A DNA stretch of 64,000 bases from Ignavibacteriaceae bacterium (GCA_008933765.1 WBUK01000010.1:1-64000), one strand, 5' to 3'; counted from the first letter of the stretch, positions 43,241 to 52,433 are shown. Notes: generated by a model from the sequence alone, not told the origin. Numbers and translations are program-made.

Positions 43241-43579
43241 TCAGTTGAACTTTTCAGTTCTTGGGGTAGGAAATCCGAATTGTTGCTCCTGCGGAAAGTC
43301 AATGTTTATTTCACCAAAGCGGTTTTCATACTTGTCTATATTGTCCGCAAGCGCCCGCAAAAGCATCTTTGCGTGCTGCGGTGTGGTAATTATCCTTGAA
43401 AGAACTTTTGCCTTCGGTAACCCGGGCAAAATCCTCGTGAAATCTATTACAAATTCCGCCGGCGAGTGCGTAATAAAAGCGAGGTTGGAATAGATACCCT
43501 CGGCTTCTTTCTCACCAAGTTCAACATTTAACTGTTGTTGCTGCTGCGGAGCTTCCTGGTCTTTCGGATTTTGGCTCAT
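43241..43579 (-). CDS. DUF3467 protein
   Basis: 112 residues, a small conserved protein of unknown function. Matches the DUF3467 pattern: EGIYSNLAFITHSPAEFVID, then DFTRILPG and a SRIITTPQHAKMLLRAL segment, with EKYENRFGEI-like helix. It has a short glutamine run near the N-terminus (QQQQQ). It follows the TPR gene by 1 base and is in the same operon. Frequent near transcription or chaperone genes in other genomes, but no function is established. Confidence 0.88.
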   Translation of the reverse strand: MSQNPKDQEAPQQQQQLNVELGEKEAEGIYSNLAFITHSPAEFVIDFTRILPGLPKAKVLSRIITTPQHAKMLLRALADNIDKYENRFGEINIDFPQEQQFGFPTPRTEKFN

Positions 43580-43580
43580 G

Positions 43581-44753
43581 TTATTTCCAGTTTTCTAAAA
43601 TTTTCTGAACTTCTTCCGCTTCTTTTGTCATGCTTAAACGGGAATAAGCCTTGAACAAAAGATCGTAGCCTCTTTTTTCTTTAGAGCCTTTTTCAGAATC
43701 ATTGTATTTTTTCGCATTTTCAATGCAAAGTTCAAATTTAGGTTTGGCTTCTTCTCTGCCGTCTTTGTTGTTCTTTTCCGCACTTTTCAAGATGGTTAAA
43801 CCCCAGTTGTAGTAAGCGAAACTCTCATAGTAATAAGCATCGGAAAATTGCGGATCAAGACTGAGCACCTCGGCAAATTCTGCAACGGCACCGGTATAGT
43901 TCTGCACATTTGTTAAGAAAATACCGAAGTACAGGCGCGCTGTTTTGCTTTTCGGGTTCTTTTTAACCTCGCTTTCAAACAATGCAGCGCCTTCTTCCGT
44001 CTGGTTTAAGGCTGCGTAAATTGATGCAAGGTTTTGAAGAATCGACTCATTACCCGGATGTGCATTCAACCCCTTCTTTGAAATATCAAGCGCTTTCAGG
44101 TAAAGGTTGTGCGCATTTACGCTGTCTGCTGCATTTTTTGAAGACTTATATGCACTTGCTGAGGCATCGCCTTTTTTCTGATATATATCAGCCAGCTGAA
44201 TGTATGCAAAATCCGAACCGTGCTTATCTATTATTTTCTCCAAAACCGGCACTGCATTATCATCTTCACCTTTGTTCAGATAGATCATCGAAACAATTTT
44301 GTATGCCTCTATCGAGTCCGGCTCTAAAAAGATAGCATCGTTAAATTTCTCAAGCGATTTATCTAAATACATTGTAGTAGAATCTTTAGATTTTGACTGA
44401 GCCGCCTTGTTGTAGAAGCCCACACCCGCATTGAAAGACTCTGCCCATTTGCTTTGTGTAATTTGATCTATATTTGAACGGAATTGCTGGCTGATCTCCA
44501 ACGACTTCTTGAAGTTCTCTGCCATCCCCTTTATATCATCTTTCTCCTGGCATACAATACCCAACCAATAGTATGCTTCATCACTGTTGGGGTTTTTTGC
44601 TATCTCTTTGTTCAACGATTCGGTGGCTTTATCCCAATTCTTCTGCTGGATGTAAAGTTTTGCGCTCGACATCTCGGCGGAAGAACATTGATAACCCGAG
44701 AGCATAAGGCTCAACAGGATCAGACCCGAAAAAAGTAAGTTGATTTTTTTCAT
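43581..44753 (-). CDS. tetratricopeptide-repeat protein, exported
   Basis: 390 residues from ATG at 44753, which has GGAG 9 bases upstream; the frame reaches 44816 but those residues precede a clear signal peptide (LLFSGLILLSLMLSG). Cys at YQC could be a lipid-attachment site, though Gln just before the Cys is unusual. Nine or so TPR helices follow, with DEAYYWLGIVCQEK, DDNAVPVLEKII and ARLYFGIFLTNV motifs. TPR arrays mediate protein contacts, here probably in the periplasm. Co-transcribed with the DUF3467 gene. Confidence 0.85.
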   Translation of the reverse strand: MKKINLLFSGLILLSLMLSGYQCSSAEMSSAKLYIQQKNWDKATESLNKEIAKNPNSDEAYYWLGIVCQEKDDIKGMAENFKKSLEISQQFRSNIDQITQSKWAESFNAGVGFYNKAAQSKSKDSTTMYLDKSLEKFNDAIFLEPDSIEAYKIVSMIYLNKGEDDNAVPVLEKIIDKHGSDFAYIQLADIYQKKGDASASAYKSSKNAADSVNAHNLYLKALDISKKGLNAHPGNESILQNLASIYAALNQTEEGAALFESEVKKNPKSKTARLYFGIFLTNVQNYTGAVAEFAEVLSLDPQFSDAYYYESFAYYNWGLTILKSAEKNNKDGREEAKPKFELCIENAKKYNDSEKGSKEKRGYDLLFKAYSRLSMTKEAEEVQKILENWK

Positions 44754-44866
44754 TGTTTTCTCCGAAGTTTCAGATTTTTGATTTGTAAAATTACTCAGTT
44801 TTCGTTGCATATACAAAACTTAATCCCTTTTAACACTTACTCCTTTCCTTAAAATTTACGAAAAAA

Positions 44867-44897
44867 TTGATTTTCACCAATATTATCGATAAATTTG
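44867..44897 (+). promoter_or_regulatory. Bacteroidota-type promoter of add
   Basis: TTG (44867-44869), 20 bases, then TAAATTTG (44890-44897), an exact fit to TTG-N20-TAnnTTTG. The start site expected about 7 bases downstream (near 44904) lies beyond the ATG at 44898, which favours the TTG at 44919 as the add start. Confidence 0.6.
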
Positions 44898-44918
44898 ATG
44901 TTTAAAAAGAGGTTTTTC

Positions 44919-46010
44919 TTGACAACTGAAGAAATTATTAGATCTGTCCCTAAGGTGTTATTGCATGAACACCTTGACGGTACCCTGAGACCGCAAACAA
45001 TTATTGAACTCGCCGAAGAAACCGGCTATGATAAACTTCCGACTAGAGACCCCGTAGAACTGAAGAAGTGGTTCCATAGAGGTGCTAATAAAGGCAACTT
45101 AGTAGAGTATCTGCAGGGCTTCGAGCATACTTGCGCCGTTATGCAAACAAAAGATGCGCTAAAACGCGTGGCGCTTGAAATGATGGAAGATATGCGCAAC
45201 GACGGCGTTTGCTATGTAGAAATCAGGTTTGCACCCATCTTCCACACACAAAAAGGGCTATATATGGATGATGTGGTTACTGCAGTGCTCGAGGGCTTGG
45301 AAGAAGGTAAAGAAAAGTTTAAGGTAGAGTATGGCTTGTTACTCTGCGGCATGAGAAATATGAAAGACACGCTTGAGATCGCAGAACTTGCCGTGAACTT
45401 CAGGAAAAAAGGCGTTGTCGGATTCGATCTCGCAGGGGAAGAGGGTGGCTACCCTCCAAAAAAACACATCGAAGCCTTTCAGTTTATTCAACGCGAAAAC
45501 TTTAACATAACCATCCATGCCGGTGAAGCTTTCGGTAAAGAATCGATCTGGCAGGCTATTCAGTGGTGTGGCGCACACAGAATTGGGCACGGCACAAGGC
45601 TTACCGAAGATATGACTTTCGCTGAAGACGGCGAAACTGTAACCGGCTTGGGCGATTTGGCGCAGTATGTGCTCGATAAAAGAATACCGATCGAGTGCTG
45701 CCTGCTAAGCAATGTACACACCGGCGCAGTTGAATCATTAGAGAAACACCCTTTCAAAATTTTGTATAAGAATAAGTTCAGGGTAACCATCAACACGGAT
45801 AACTGTCTGATGAGCGACACTTCGATGACGAAGGAATTTTTAACTGCCGTGCAGACTTTTGACCTTAACTTAGACGATGTCGAAAAAATAACCATCAATG
45901 CCATGAAATCTGCCTTTATTCATCATAACGAAAGAATCAGGCTGATCTACGATGTCATTAAACCGGGCTATCTGGCGATGAGAAACACTTTAACTTCACT
46001 TCAAATTTAA
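44919..46010 (+). CDS. add: adenosine deaminase
   Basis: Deaminates adenosine to inosine in purine salvage. 363 residues from TTG at 44919. This start has AAAAGAGG 6 bases upstream, lies just after a good promoter and gives the family's normal N-terminus (TTEEIIRSVPKVLLHEHLDG). The ATG at 44898 is in frame but would sit at or before the predicted transcription start. Zinc ligands and catalytic groups are seen: HEHLDG (16-18 onward), IHAGE, HRIGHGTR and the Asp in INTDNCLM, which is usually followed by DP. Heads a four-gene run with an unknown gene, hutU and serA. Confidence 0.9.
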   Translation: MTTEEIIRSVPKVLLHEHLDGTLRPQTIIELAEETGYDKLPTRDPVELKKWFHRGANKGNLVEYLQGFEHTCAVMQTKDALKRVALEMMEDMRNDGVCYVEIRFAPIFHTQKGLYMDDVVTAVLEGLEEGKEKFKVEYGLLLCGMRNMKDTLEIAELAVNFRKKGVVGFDLAGEEGGYPPKKHIEAFQFIQRENFNITIHAGEAFGKESIWQAIQWCGAHRIGHGTRLTEDMTFAEDGETVTGLGDLAQYVLDKRIPIECCLLSNVHTGAVESLEKHPFKILYKNKFRVTINTDNCLMSDTSMTKEFLTAVQTFDLNLDDVEKITINAMKSAFIHHNERIRLIYDVIKPGYLAMRNTLTSLQI

Positions 46011-46028
46011 TAACTATTCTAAGAAACG

Positions 46029-46370
46029 ATGAAAATAGCACTTAGAAATTATAACTTAGAATTTCAAAAGAATGATAAAAAAGTAATACTTCAGTTCATT
46101 AAACAAGCGCTGAAACAAACCGAAGGCAGCAGTGATTTGCAGATGATTAAACACTCAAAACTGCTAAAATCGATAACCGCTAAAATGAACGAATCAAACG
46201 AAGTTAAATTTACTAAAGACGAGTATTTCGCTCTGAAAAACCTGATTGTTACCAACGCTCAACATCTGAAAAAACAGATTAAAAGTGCAGGGTTTATTAA
46301 AAGGTTCTTTCTGAAATCTCTCGAAAAACAATATTCAAACATTGTAACTAACTATTTTCAGGATAAGTAG
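46029..46370 (+). CDS. small conserved-looking protein of unknown function
   Basis: 113 residues, lysine-rich and probably all helical, with a central [15 protein letters not shown] segment. I recognise no family. It lies 18 bases after add and 2 bases before hutU, so it is read as part of that run. No ribosome-binding consensus is obvious. The tight packing, lack of alternative frames and normal codon use support it as real. Confidence 0.7.
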   Translation: MKIALRNYNLEFQKNDKKVILQFIKQALKQTEGSSDLQMIKHSKLLKSITAKMNESNEVKFTKDEYFALKNLIVTNAQHLKKQIKSAGFIKRFFLKSLEKQYSNIVTNYFQDK

Positions 46371-46372
46371 TT

Positions 46373-48037
46373 ATGAGTTCTCAAAACAGAATTATTAAAG
46401 CCCCGCACGGCCCGAAGCTGCATTGCAAAGGATGGGTGCAGGAAGCCGCTATGAGGATGTTAATGAACAACCTCGACCCTGAAGTGGCTGAAAACCCCGC
46501 TGAACTTATCGTTTACGGCGGAAAAGGGAAGGCTGCCCGCAACTGGGAAGCCTACGACGCAATTATCGAATCCCTAAAAAACTTAGAAAACGACGAAACG
46601 CTGCTCGTGCAATCCGGCAAACCGGTTGCTGTCTTCAAAAGCCACAAAAATGCACCGCGAGTCTTAATTTCCAACGCTATGTTGGTGCCAAGATGGGGCA
46701 ACTGGGATGAATTTCGCCGCCTTGAAGCACTCGGGCTTACGATGTACGGGCAAATGACCGCAGGCAGCTGGATTTACATCGGCACGCAGGGTATCCTGCA
46801 GGGTACTTATGAAACTTTTGCCGAGTGCGCCAGACAGAAATTCGGAGGTTCGTTGAAAGGAAAACTTCTCGTTACCTCCGGGCTTGGAGGCATGGGTGGC
46901 GCTCAACCGCTTGCTGCCACTATGAACGGCGCAACTTTCTTAGGGATTGAAGTAGATAAAGCCCGCATTCAAAAAAGGCTTGACACCGGCTATATCGATA
47001 TCCTTTCTGAAGATTTGGATGAAGCATTAAAAATTGTGCTGGAAGCGAAAGAAAAAGGCGAAAGTATTTCAGTCGGGCTTGTCGGAAACGCTGCAGATGT
47101 GTTGCCCGAATTATTCAACAGAAATATTACTCCCGATATTGTTACCGACCAAACTTCGGCACACGATACCCTTAACGGCTATGTGCCTATGGGGATGTCG
47201 CTTGAAGAAGCCCTTGAACTGCGAAAATCTAACCCTGAACAATATATCATTCAGGCACAAGATACTATCAATATCCATGTGCGCGCGATGCTCGGGTTAA
47301 TGCAACGAGGTGCCGTTACTTTCGATTACGGTAACAACATAAGAGGCGAAGCCTTTGCCAACGGAGTTAATAACGCATTCGATATTCCCGGGTTCGTGCC
47401 TGAATATATAAGACCTCTGTTCTGCGACGGCAGCGGACCCTTCAGGTGGGCGGCGCTTTCGGGCGACCCCGAAGATATTTACACTACGGATCAAGCCGTT
47501 AAAGATGCCTTCCCCGAGAACAAATCGCTGCATAACTGGCTGAATATGGCGCGCCAAAAAGTCCACTTTCAGGGTTTACCTTCGCGAATTTGCTGGCTAA
47601 GCTACGGCGAAAGAGCCGAAATGGGGCTGATTTTTAATAAACTTGTCGCCGATGGTAAAGTTAAGGCTCCCATCGTGATCGGGCGCGATCACCTCGATTG
47701 CGGCTCCGTCGCTTCTCCCTATCGGGAAACTGAAGCAATGAAAGACGGCAGCGATGCAATCGCCGATTGGCCCATTCTTAACGCCCTTATTAACGCCGTT
47801 AATGGTGCCTCATGGGTTTCCGTACACCACGGCGGGGGCGTCGGTATCGGTAATTCCATTCACGCAGGGATGGTTATTGTTGCCGATGGTTCAGAAGAAG
47901 CCGCTGAAAGGCTGCAAAGAGTTCTCACTTCTGACCCGGGAATGGGAATTGCCAGACACGCAGACGCCGGATACCAACGGGCGATAGACAATGCCCTCTC
48001 GAAGGGTGTTAATGTACCTATGCTAAAAAATAAATAA
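46373..48037 (+). CDS. hutU: urocanate hydratase
   Basis: Converts urocanate to 4-imidazolone-5-propionate in histidine breakdown, with bound NAD. 554 residues, normal length. Seen: [18 protein letters not shown], the NAD-binding [19 protein letters not shown]-type stretch, [15 protein letters not shown], the catalytic Cys at C407 in [11 protein letters not shown], and [11 protein letters not shown] near the C-terminus. The other histidine genes (hutH, hutI, hutG) are not next to it, so it is an orphan placement. Its end overlaps the region of the serA ribosome-binding site (AATAATGGAG). Confidence 0.96.
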   Translation: MSSQNRIIKAPHGPKLHCKGWVQEAAMRMLMNNLDPEVAENPAELIVYGGKGKAARNWEAYDAIIESLKNLENDETLLVQSGKPVAVFKSHKNAPRVLISNAMLVPRWGNWDEFRRLEALGLTMYGQMTAGSWIYIGTQGILQGTYETFAECARQKFGGSLKGKLLVTSGLGGMGGAQPLAATMNGATFLGIEVDKARIQKRLDTGYIDILSEDLDEALKIVLEAKEKGESISVGLVGNAADVLPELFNRNITPDIVTDQTSAHDTLNGYVPMGMSLEEALELRKSNPEQYIIQAQDTINIHVRAMLGLMQRGAVTFDYGNNIRGEAFANGVNNAFDIPGFVPEYIRPLFCDGSGPFRWAALSGDPEDIYTTDQAVKDAFPENKSLHNWLNMARQKVHFQGLPSRICWLSYGERAEMGLIFNKLVADGKVKAPIVIGRDHLDCGSVASPYRETEAMKDGSDAIADWPILNALINAVNGASWVSVHHGGGVGIGNSIHAGMVIVADGSEEAAERLQRVLTSDPGMGIARHADAGYQRAIDNALSKGVNVPMLKNK

Positions 48038-48048
48038 TGGAGAAATAT

Positions 48049-49239
48049 ATGTCACTGAAAGTATTAATTGCTGACCAGTTTCCTGAAAAGTATATGAATA
48101 AAATGACCGAAAGCGGTTTGGAAGTTATCTTTCAGCCTAAACTTGGCGAGAATGACCTCCCCGAAGCTGCCAAAGATGTCGATATTATCGTTGTTCGCTC
48201 TACAAAAGTTAATGAAGCTACTATTAATAATGCTGAAAAACTAAACCTTATTATTCGTGCAGGTGCGGGCGTGAATAACATCAACATACCCGCAGCTAAT
48301 AGAAAAGGCGTTTATGTGGCTAACTGCCCCGGTAAAAACTCGATCGCCGTTGCGGAACTGGCAATGGGATTAATGATCTCGATCGACAGAAGACTGCCCG
48401 ATAATGTTGCCGATTTCAGAAACGGTGTTTGGAACAAAGGTACCTACTCAAAGGCTAAAGGGCTTTATGGTAAGAACTTAGGTATTATTGGTTTCGGTAA
48501 TATCGGTAAAGAAGTTGCCGCCAGAGCCGCTGCTTTCGGTATGAATGTCTATGCTAAAGATATTTCGAGAGTCGAAGGATACGGTGTGAAAGATTTTGGC
48601 GAGATGGAAAATATCCTCCCGATGCTCGATATTATTTCTATTCACTTGCCACTTACCGATCAGACTAAAAAATTGTTCGACCGGAATATGTTCAAGTTAC
48701 TGAAGCCCAATGCAATCCTAATCAACACTTCCAGAGCCGATGTTATCGATGAAGATGCGCTGCTCGAAGCTATTGAAGAGAAAAATATCTTCTGCGGGCT
48801 TGATGTGTTTGCGGGTGAACCGGAAGGCAAAACCGGCGAGGTTTCCTCTAAATTAATGAACAATAAGAATATCTATGTCTCCCACCACATCGGCGCTTCA
48901 ACTGAGCAGGCACAGGATGCCGTGGCGGAAGAAACTTTCAACATTATCAAAGAATTTATCAACAGCGGCGTAATTGCTCACTGGGTAAATAAAGCCAAAT
49001 GGGACGACGAACACTACCAGCTGGTTGTTAAACACTATGATAAACCGGGCGTTATTGCAGCAATTCTTAATGTGATTAAGAAAGACGAAGTGAATGTGGA
49101 AGAGATGGAAAATGAAGTGTTTGCCGGCGGACTTGTTGCGAAATGTACAATCAAAATGAAGCAATCACTAAAAGTAGATACTCTTCAGGAAATCGGGCAG
49201 ATCGAAGAGATTATTAATCTCTCTTTCGTGCAGGTATAA
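48049..49239 (+). CDS. serA: D-3-phosphoglycerate dehydrogenase
   Basis: First step of serine synthesis, oxidising 3-phosphoglycerate. 396 residues from ATG at 48049, chosen because TGGAG stands 6 bases before it; an in-frame ATG at 48037 overlaps that site. NAD-binding GIIGFGNIGKEVAARA, catalytic Arg in INTSRADVIDEDAL, Glu in LDVFAGEPEG and His in VSHHIGASTEQAQDAV are all present. The C-terminus (VVKHYDKPGVIAAILNVI) is an ACT domain, giving possible serine feedback. A 2-hydroxyacid dehydrogenase of other substrate is less likely given the ACT domain. Confidence 0.9.
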   Translation: MSLKVLIADQFPEKYMNKMTESGLEVIFQPKLGENDLPEAAKDVDIIVVRSTKVNEATINNAEKLNLIIRAGAGVNNINIPAANRKGVYVANCPGKNSIAVAELAMGLMISIDRRLPDNVADFRNGVWNKGTYSKAKGLYGKNLGIIGFGNIGKEVAARAAAFGMNVYAKDISRVEGYGVKDFGEMENILPMLDIISIHLPLTDQTKKLFDRNMFKLLKPNAILINTSRADVIDEDALLEAIEEKNIFCGLDVFAGEPEGKTGEVSSKLMNNKNIYVSHHIGASTEQAQDAVAEETFNIIKEFINSGVIAHWVNKAKWDDEHYQLVVKHYDKPGVIAAILNVIKKDEVNVEEMENEVFAGGLVAKCTIKMKQSLKVDTLQEIGQIEEIINLSFVQV

Positions 49240-49300
49240 TTGCTTATTCCGTCAGATGAATTTCTTTCTCTCTGCGGATATACCAAAATTTGTGGTGAGT

Positions 49301-49413
49301 TAAACTAAGCAATGGCAACTTTGCTTAGCGGAGGCGACTAAACCAAGCAATGGCAACTTTGCTTAGCCGGGTGGCTAAACCAAGCAATGGCAACTTTGCT
49401 TAGCGGAGGCGGC
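49301..49413. repeat. 38-bp tandem repeat, three copies, each a hairpin
   Basis: Copies at 49301-49338, 49339-49375 (one base shorter) and 49376-49413. Each carries AAGCAATGGCAACTTTGCTT, with the stem AAGCAA / TTGCTT. The array fills the gap between the convergent ends of serA and the MqnA-like gene, and its last bases adjoin that gene's stop codon. Possible transcriptional buffer; function unknown. Confidence 0.93.
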
Positions 49414-50168
49414 TACACCAAAGTAAATTCCGGAATATCTTCCGTTAAATTAAAGTAATAGGGCGTTGAAATTAAACTTTTCAACGCCTCTATTATTTCA
49501 TCATTAAGCTCGAAAGAGAGATGATGCAGGTTCTCGGAAAGATATTCCAAAGTCCTTTCTGAGACACCCGTTGTTGAAATATAATCACTTCCAAATTCGT
49601 AAAGCGAGTCGTTTAACTCCCTTACTTTTCTGTGCACTGCTTCCAGCGTCTCTTCAACTGATGACACCAAAATGTAAGAAATTAAAGGAAAATTCAGACA
49701 TTCAACCGCTTCTTCAACTATGTTCATTCCGAGTTCAAACCTGCCGGTTAGATAGTTGTCATCACCCGCTACGAGCAAATTATTTACCTTGCCAATATCC
49801 CCTTCATATTGTTCGGTTTCAGGATCGATCCCGTAAAGCTCCCGAAAAACTATACGCAGCAGCGTTATATCGTGAAATGAGAGATCACCCTTAAGCGTAA
49901 TTTTTGGCACCGTTTGTTCACCCGGCTTGAAATAGAGAAAATTGTTGGAAAATGCACCGTCTGATACTATCCCCAGATTGCCGGATACACAGAAATCGCC
50001 ACCGTTGTGCAAATCAAGCGGCGGAATCAGGGCAAGATCAAGCTCTCTGTTCCGTACAGCTTCCGAAAGTTTGGAAACAGGCATAAATACGATCTCGCAG
50101 TTAATTTTGCTCTTCAGAAATGTTGCGAACATCCCCGTTTGGAGGTTCGGTGAAATTCCTAACTTCAT
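49413..50168 (-). CDS. MqnA/MqnD-like solute-binding-fold protein
   Basis: 251 residues. The layout fits the periplasmic-binding-like fold of the futalosine-pathway enzymes MqnA and MqnD, which make menaquinone: MKLGISPNLQTG at the N-terminus, VSKLSEAVRNRELDLALIPP, and LLVAGDDNYLTGRF. Those enzymes act in the cytoplasm; no signal peptide is seen here. The similarity is by pattern only and is too weak to say which enzyme, or whether it is an enzyme at all. Starts at ATG 50168; upstream is A-rich spacer. Confidence 0.55.
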   Translation of the reverse strand: MKLGISPNLQTGMFATFLKSKINCEIVFMPVSKLSEAVRNRELDLALIPPLDLHNGGDFCVSGNLGIVSDGAFSNNFLYFKPGEQTVPKITLKGDLSFHDITLLRIVFRELYGIDPETEQYEGDIGKVNNLLVAGDDNYLTGRFELGMNIVEEAVECLNFPLISYILVSSVEETLEAVHRKVRELNDSLYEFGSDYISTTGVSERTLEYLSENLHHLSFELNDEIIEALKSLISTPYYFNLTEDIPEFTLV

Positions 50169-50281
50169 ATTGCTTCTGTTAAGATGTTTGGTTTAAAAAA
50201 TATTTGTCTCAAAATGTTTTGCTTCTCACTGCTTTGATATTTATAAAAGGCGCAATTTTTCACAAACAACCCTCCGGCTCT

Positions 50282-50416
50282 TAAAAAAAAAGCCATAACA
50301 CCAAAAAATCACCGCAAAAAACAAAAAAAAAGCTGCCACACCAAAAAAAAGCCGTAGCAAAAAAAAACCGCCGCACCAAACAAAAAAAAAGCTGCCACAC
50401 TTCTTAGCACGGCAGC
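50282..50416 (-). terminator. rplS terminator with expanded A-rich half-copies
   Basis: The terminator proper is GCTGCC (50391-50396) paired with GGCAGC (50411-50416), with 9 T after it on the minus strand. Beyond it, A-run plus GCTGCC-like or GCCG-like words recur (about 50321-50340 an almost exact ACAAAAAAAAAGCTGCCACAC, and weaker forms at 50282-50300, 50343 and 50361), so the terminator's distal half has been copied several times. Confidence 0.75.
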
Positions 50417-50446
50417 CTTCAATTGTTTTTAAGATAAGGTAAACTG

Positions 50447-50794
50447 TTAACGAAGATTTTTATCTTTGATCTTCGCTGCTCTGCCGGAGAGTTCACGCAG
50501 ATAATACAATTTTGCCCTGCGGACTTTTCCTTCTCTGATTCTTTCAACTTTGGCAACCTTAGGTGTGTTAAAAGGGAAAATCCTCTCTACACCAACACCA
50601 CCTGAGATTTTACGAACTGTGAACGAACGGTTCTCTCTGCCGCCTTTTATGCTGATAACATCACCTTCAAAAGGCTGCAGCCTCTCTTTGTCGCCTTCAA
50701 TTACTCGAACATGTACTCTAACTCGGTCACCTACATTGAACTCGGCAAAATCTTCTCTTTTTTCCTCAGGAATGAAATCATAAATGCTTTTCAT
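50447..50794 (-). CDS. rplS: 50S ribosomal protein L19
   Basis: 115 residues, normal length. Contains the L19 core [40 protein letters not shown] and [10 protein letters not shown], with [19 protein letters not shown] at the C-terminus. Binds at the subunit interface of the ribosome. Its ATG overlaps the trmD stop (ATGA), the common trmD-rplS order. Last gene of the run; an A-rich terminator follows. Confidence 0.98.
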   Translation of the reverse strand: MKSIYDFIPEEKREDFAEFNVGDRVRVHVRVIEGDKERLQPFEGDVISIKGGRENRSFTVRKISGGVGVERIFPFNTPKVAKVERIREGKVRRAKLYYLRELSGRAAKIKDKNLR

Positions 50795-51480
50795 AACTGT
50801 GCTCCATTCTTATTTATTTTTTTCCAAATTTCTGTTAAATTTTTCGACTGTTCCGCCCGCCACTCTTTAACCTTTCCGTGGTCTCCTTGCAGCAACACTT
50901 CGGGAACTTTCATCCCTCTGAATTCCGCAGGGCGCGTGTAGCAGGGCGCTCCGATTGACTCACCATCCTGAAACGAATCGTCCAAAGCTGATTCACTGTC
51001 GTTCAAAACCCCCGGAATTAATCTTACGATCGAATCAACCATCACCATAGCCAAGAGTTCGCCGCCGGTCAGCACATAGTTGCCAATTGATACTAAATCC
51101 GTGGCAAAAGCCTCTCTTACCCTGTCGTCTATCCCTTTATAATGCCCGCAAATAATCATTATGTTTTCATAAAGGGAATATCTGTTCGCTTCCCGCTGAT
51201 CGTAGATCTTACCGTGCGGTGCAGTGAATACTACTGAGTCATAATCTCTTTCAGATTTTAATTTTTCGATTATCTCGAAAAAAGGTTCCACCTTCAAAAC
51301 CATCCCTGCACCACCGCCGAAAGGCTTATCGTCTATCATCCGGTGTTTGTCGTGAGCATAATCCCGAAGATTATGTACAAAAATCTCAACCTTCCCTTTC
51401 CCCTGACCCCTTTTAATGATACTGGAGTTTAACGGTCCTTCAAAAAACTCGGGAACCGCCGTTATTATGTCAACTCTCAT
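50791..51480 (-). CDS. trmD: tRNA (guanine37-N1)-methyltransferase
   Basis: SPOUT-family trefoil-knot methyltransferase that adds methyl to G37 of tRNAs beginning with G at position 36, preventing frameshifting. 229 residues from ATG at 51480. Seen: [32 protein letters not shown], the SAM-binding knot [11 protein letters not shown] and [20 protein letters not shown] two codons upstream is also open but adds nothing. Fits in the conserved rpsP-rimM-trmD-rplS run. Confidence 0.97.
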   Translation of the reverse strand: MRVDIITAVPEFFEGPLNSSIIKRGQGKGKVEIFVHNLRDYAHDKHRMIDDKPFGGGAGMVLKVEPFFEIIEKLKSERDYDSVVFTAPHGKIYDQREANRYSLYENIMIICGHYKGIDDRVREAFATDLVSIGNYVLTGGELLAMVMVDSIVRLIPGVLNDSESALDDSFQDGESIGAPCYTRPAEFRGMKVPEVLLQGDHGKVKEWRAEQSKNLTEIWKKINKNGAQL

Positions 51481-51561
51481 GCCCAATACCCACTCTCATT
51501 ATCCTGATAAAAGTGGTAGTTGCTGTCAGTAAGCGGGGCAGAATCACCCTCATCGATTGTG

Positions 51562-52086
51562 TCAAACCTCATCACCCGGATAGCTCTCGCTGAGTATCAT
51601 CAGTTTTTCTTCCGGAGAAAAACTTCCGATAAATTTGCGGATTGCAGGTATCAAAATCTCTTTTTCATCCTTCCTTACCACATAAACATCGTTAGCGGGC
51701 AGAATCAACACATCTTCGATAACACCCAAATCGTTTCCCCGAAAAATTACCCGGCTGCCGATCAAATCGTGTATGAACCAAGTGTCTTCCGGCAGTTCAA
51801 CCACCTCTTCGTCGGGTATATATACTTCCTTTCCTGCAAACACTTCAGCCTCTTTATCGCTGTCGAACTTTTCAAATTTCATAATGACATCCGACCCCTC
51901 AAATTTTACCTTTTCCACAACGATTTTTTTAAAAGAGGCGTAGAACTCCATATAGACCGCCTTTAGTTTCAAAAACCGGTCCGGAAAATCCGAAAAAGAA
52001 CTCAATCTGACAAACCCACCCTTACCGTAAACTGAGTTCACTTTCGCTATAAGCGTGTAGCCGTCCGCGGAAAGGTTCCGGGTCAG
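51562..52086 (-). CDS. rimM: ribosome maturation factor RimM with probable CTG start
   Basis: Assists 30S head assembly with S19. The first conventional start is GTG at 52041, which would remove conserved sequence: the frame upstream reads DGYTLIAKV just before NSVYGKGGFVRL, the typical RimM N-terminus. That frame is closed by a TAA in khpA, with no ATG, GTG or TTG between. The best start is CTG at 52084-52086, overlapping the khpA stop as CTGA, the same geometry as the common ATGA coupling. This gives 174 residues, a normal RimM length. The PRC-like C-terminal half (LPEDTWFIHDLIGSRVI) is intact. Confidence 0.85.
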   Translation of the reverse strand: MTRNLSADGYTLIAKVNSVYGKGGFVRLSSFSDFPDRFLKLKAVYMEFYASFKKIVVEKVKFEGSDVIMKFEKFDSDKEAEVFAGKEVYIPDEEVVELPEDTWFIHDLIGSRVIFRGNDLGVIEDVLILPANDVYVVRKDEKEILIPAIRKFIGSFSPEEKLMILSESYPGDEV

Positions 52087-52316
52087 TCGATTATTTCCAG
52101 AAAAGCTCGCTTACCTTCCTTAGCTGCAACTGCTGTAAGCAAAGTTCTGATCGCTACTGCAGTCCTGCCCTTCTTTCCGATGATCTTTCCGATATCGTTT
52201 GGTTCAACTTTAAGAGCAAATACTACTTTGTTTTCCTCTTCCGCTCTTACTTCCACAACTACCTTGTCAGGTAGATCTACAAGGCATTTGGCGATGTATT
52301 CGACAAACTCCTTCAT
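52083..52316 (-). CDS. khpA: KH-domain RNA-binding protein KhpA
   Basis: 77 residues, one type II KH domain with the GKKG loop in IGKIIGKKGRTAVAIRTLL. In Firmicutes, KhpA with KhpB binds many RNAs and affects division and cell shape. Sits between rpsP and rimM, its usual place. Its stop TGA overlaps the proposed rimM CTG. Confidence 0.94.
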   Translation of the reverse strand: MKEFVEYIAKCLVDLPDKVVVEVRAEEENKVVFALKVEPNDIGKIIGKKGRTAVAIRTLLTAVAAKEGKRAFLEIID

Positions 52317-52433
52317 TCGGAATCCTCCATTCGAGCATGGGGCATTTAGATCGTTCTTAGCACAGTGCCTGGGAGTTAAAAACTCTCATCAGAAGCAGCA
52401 CCCTTCACTTCTGCTGTACTATCAACAAGACTG

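Noticed and set aside
49301-49413. Sigma-54 sites (TGGCA and TTGC words) in the 38-bp repeats
   Set aside because: GG and GC are 7 bases apart, not 10, and the array lies between two gene ends.
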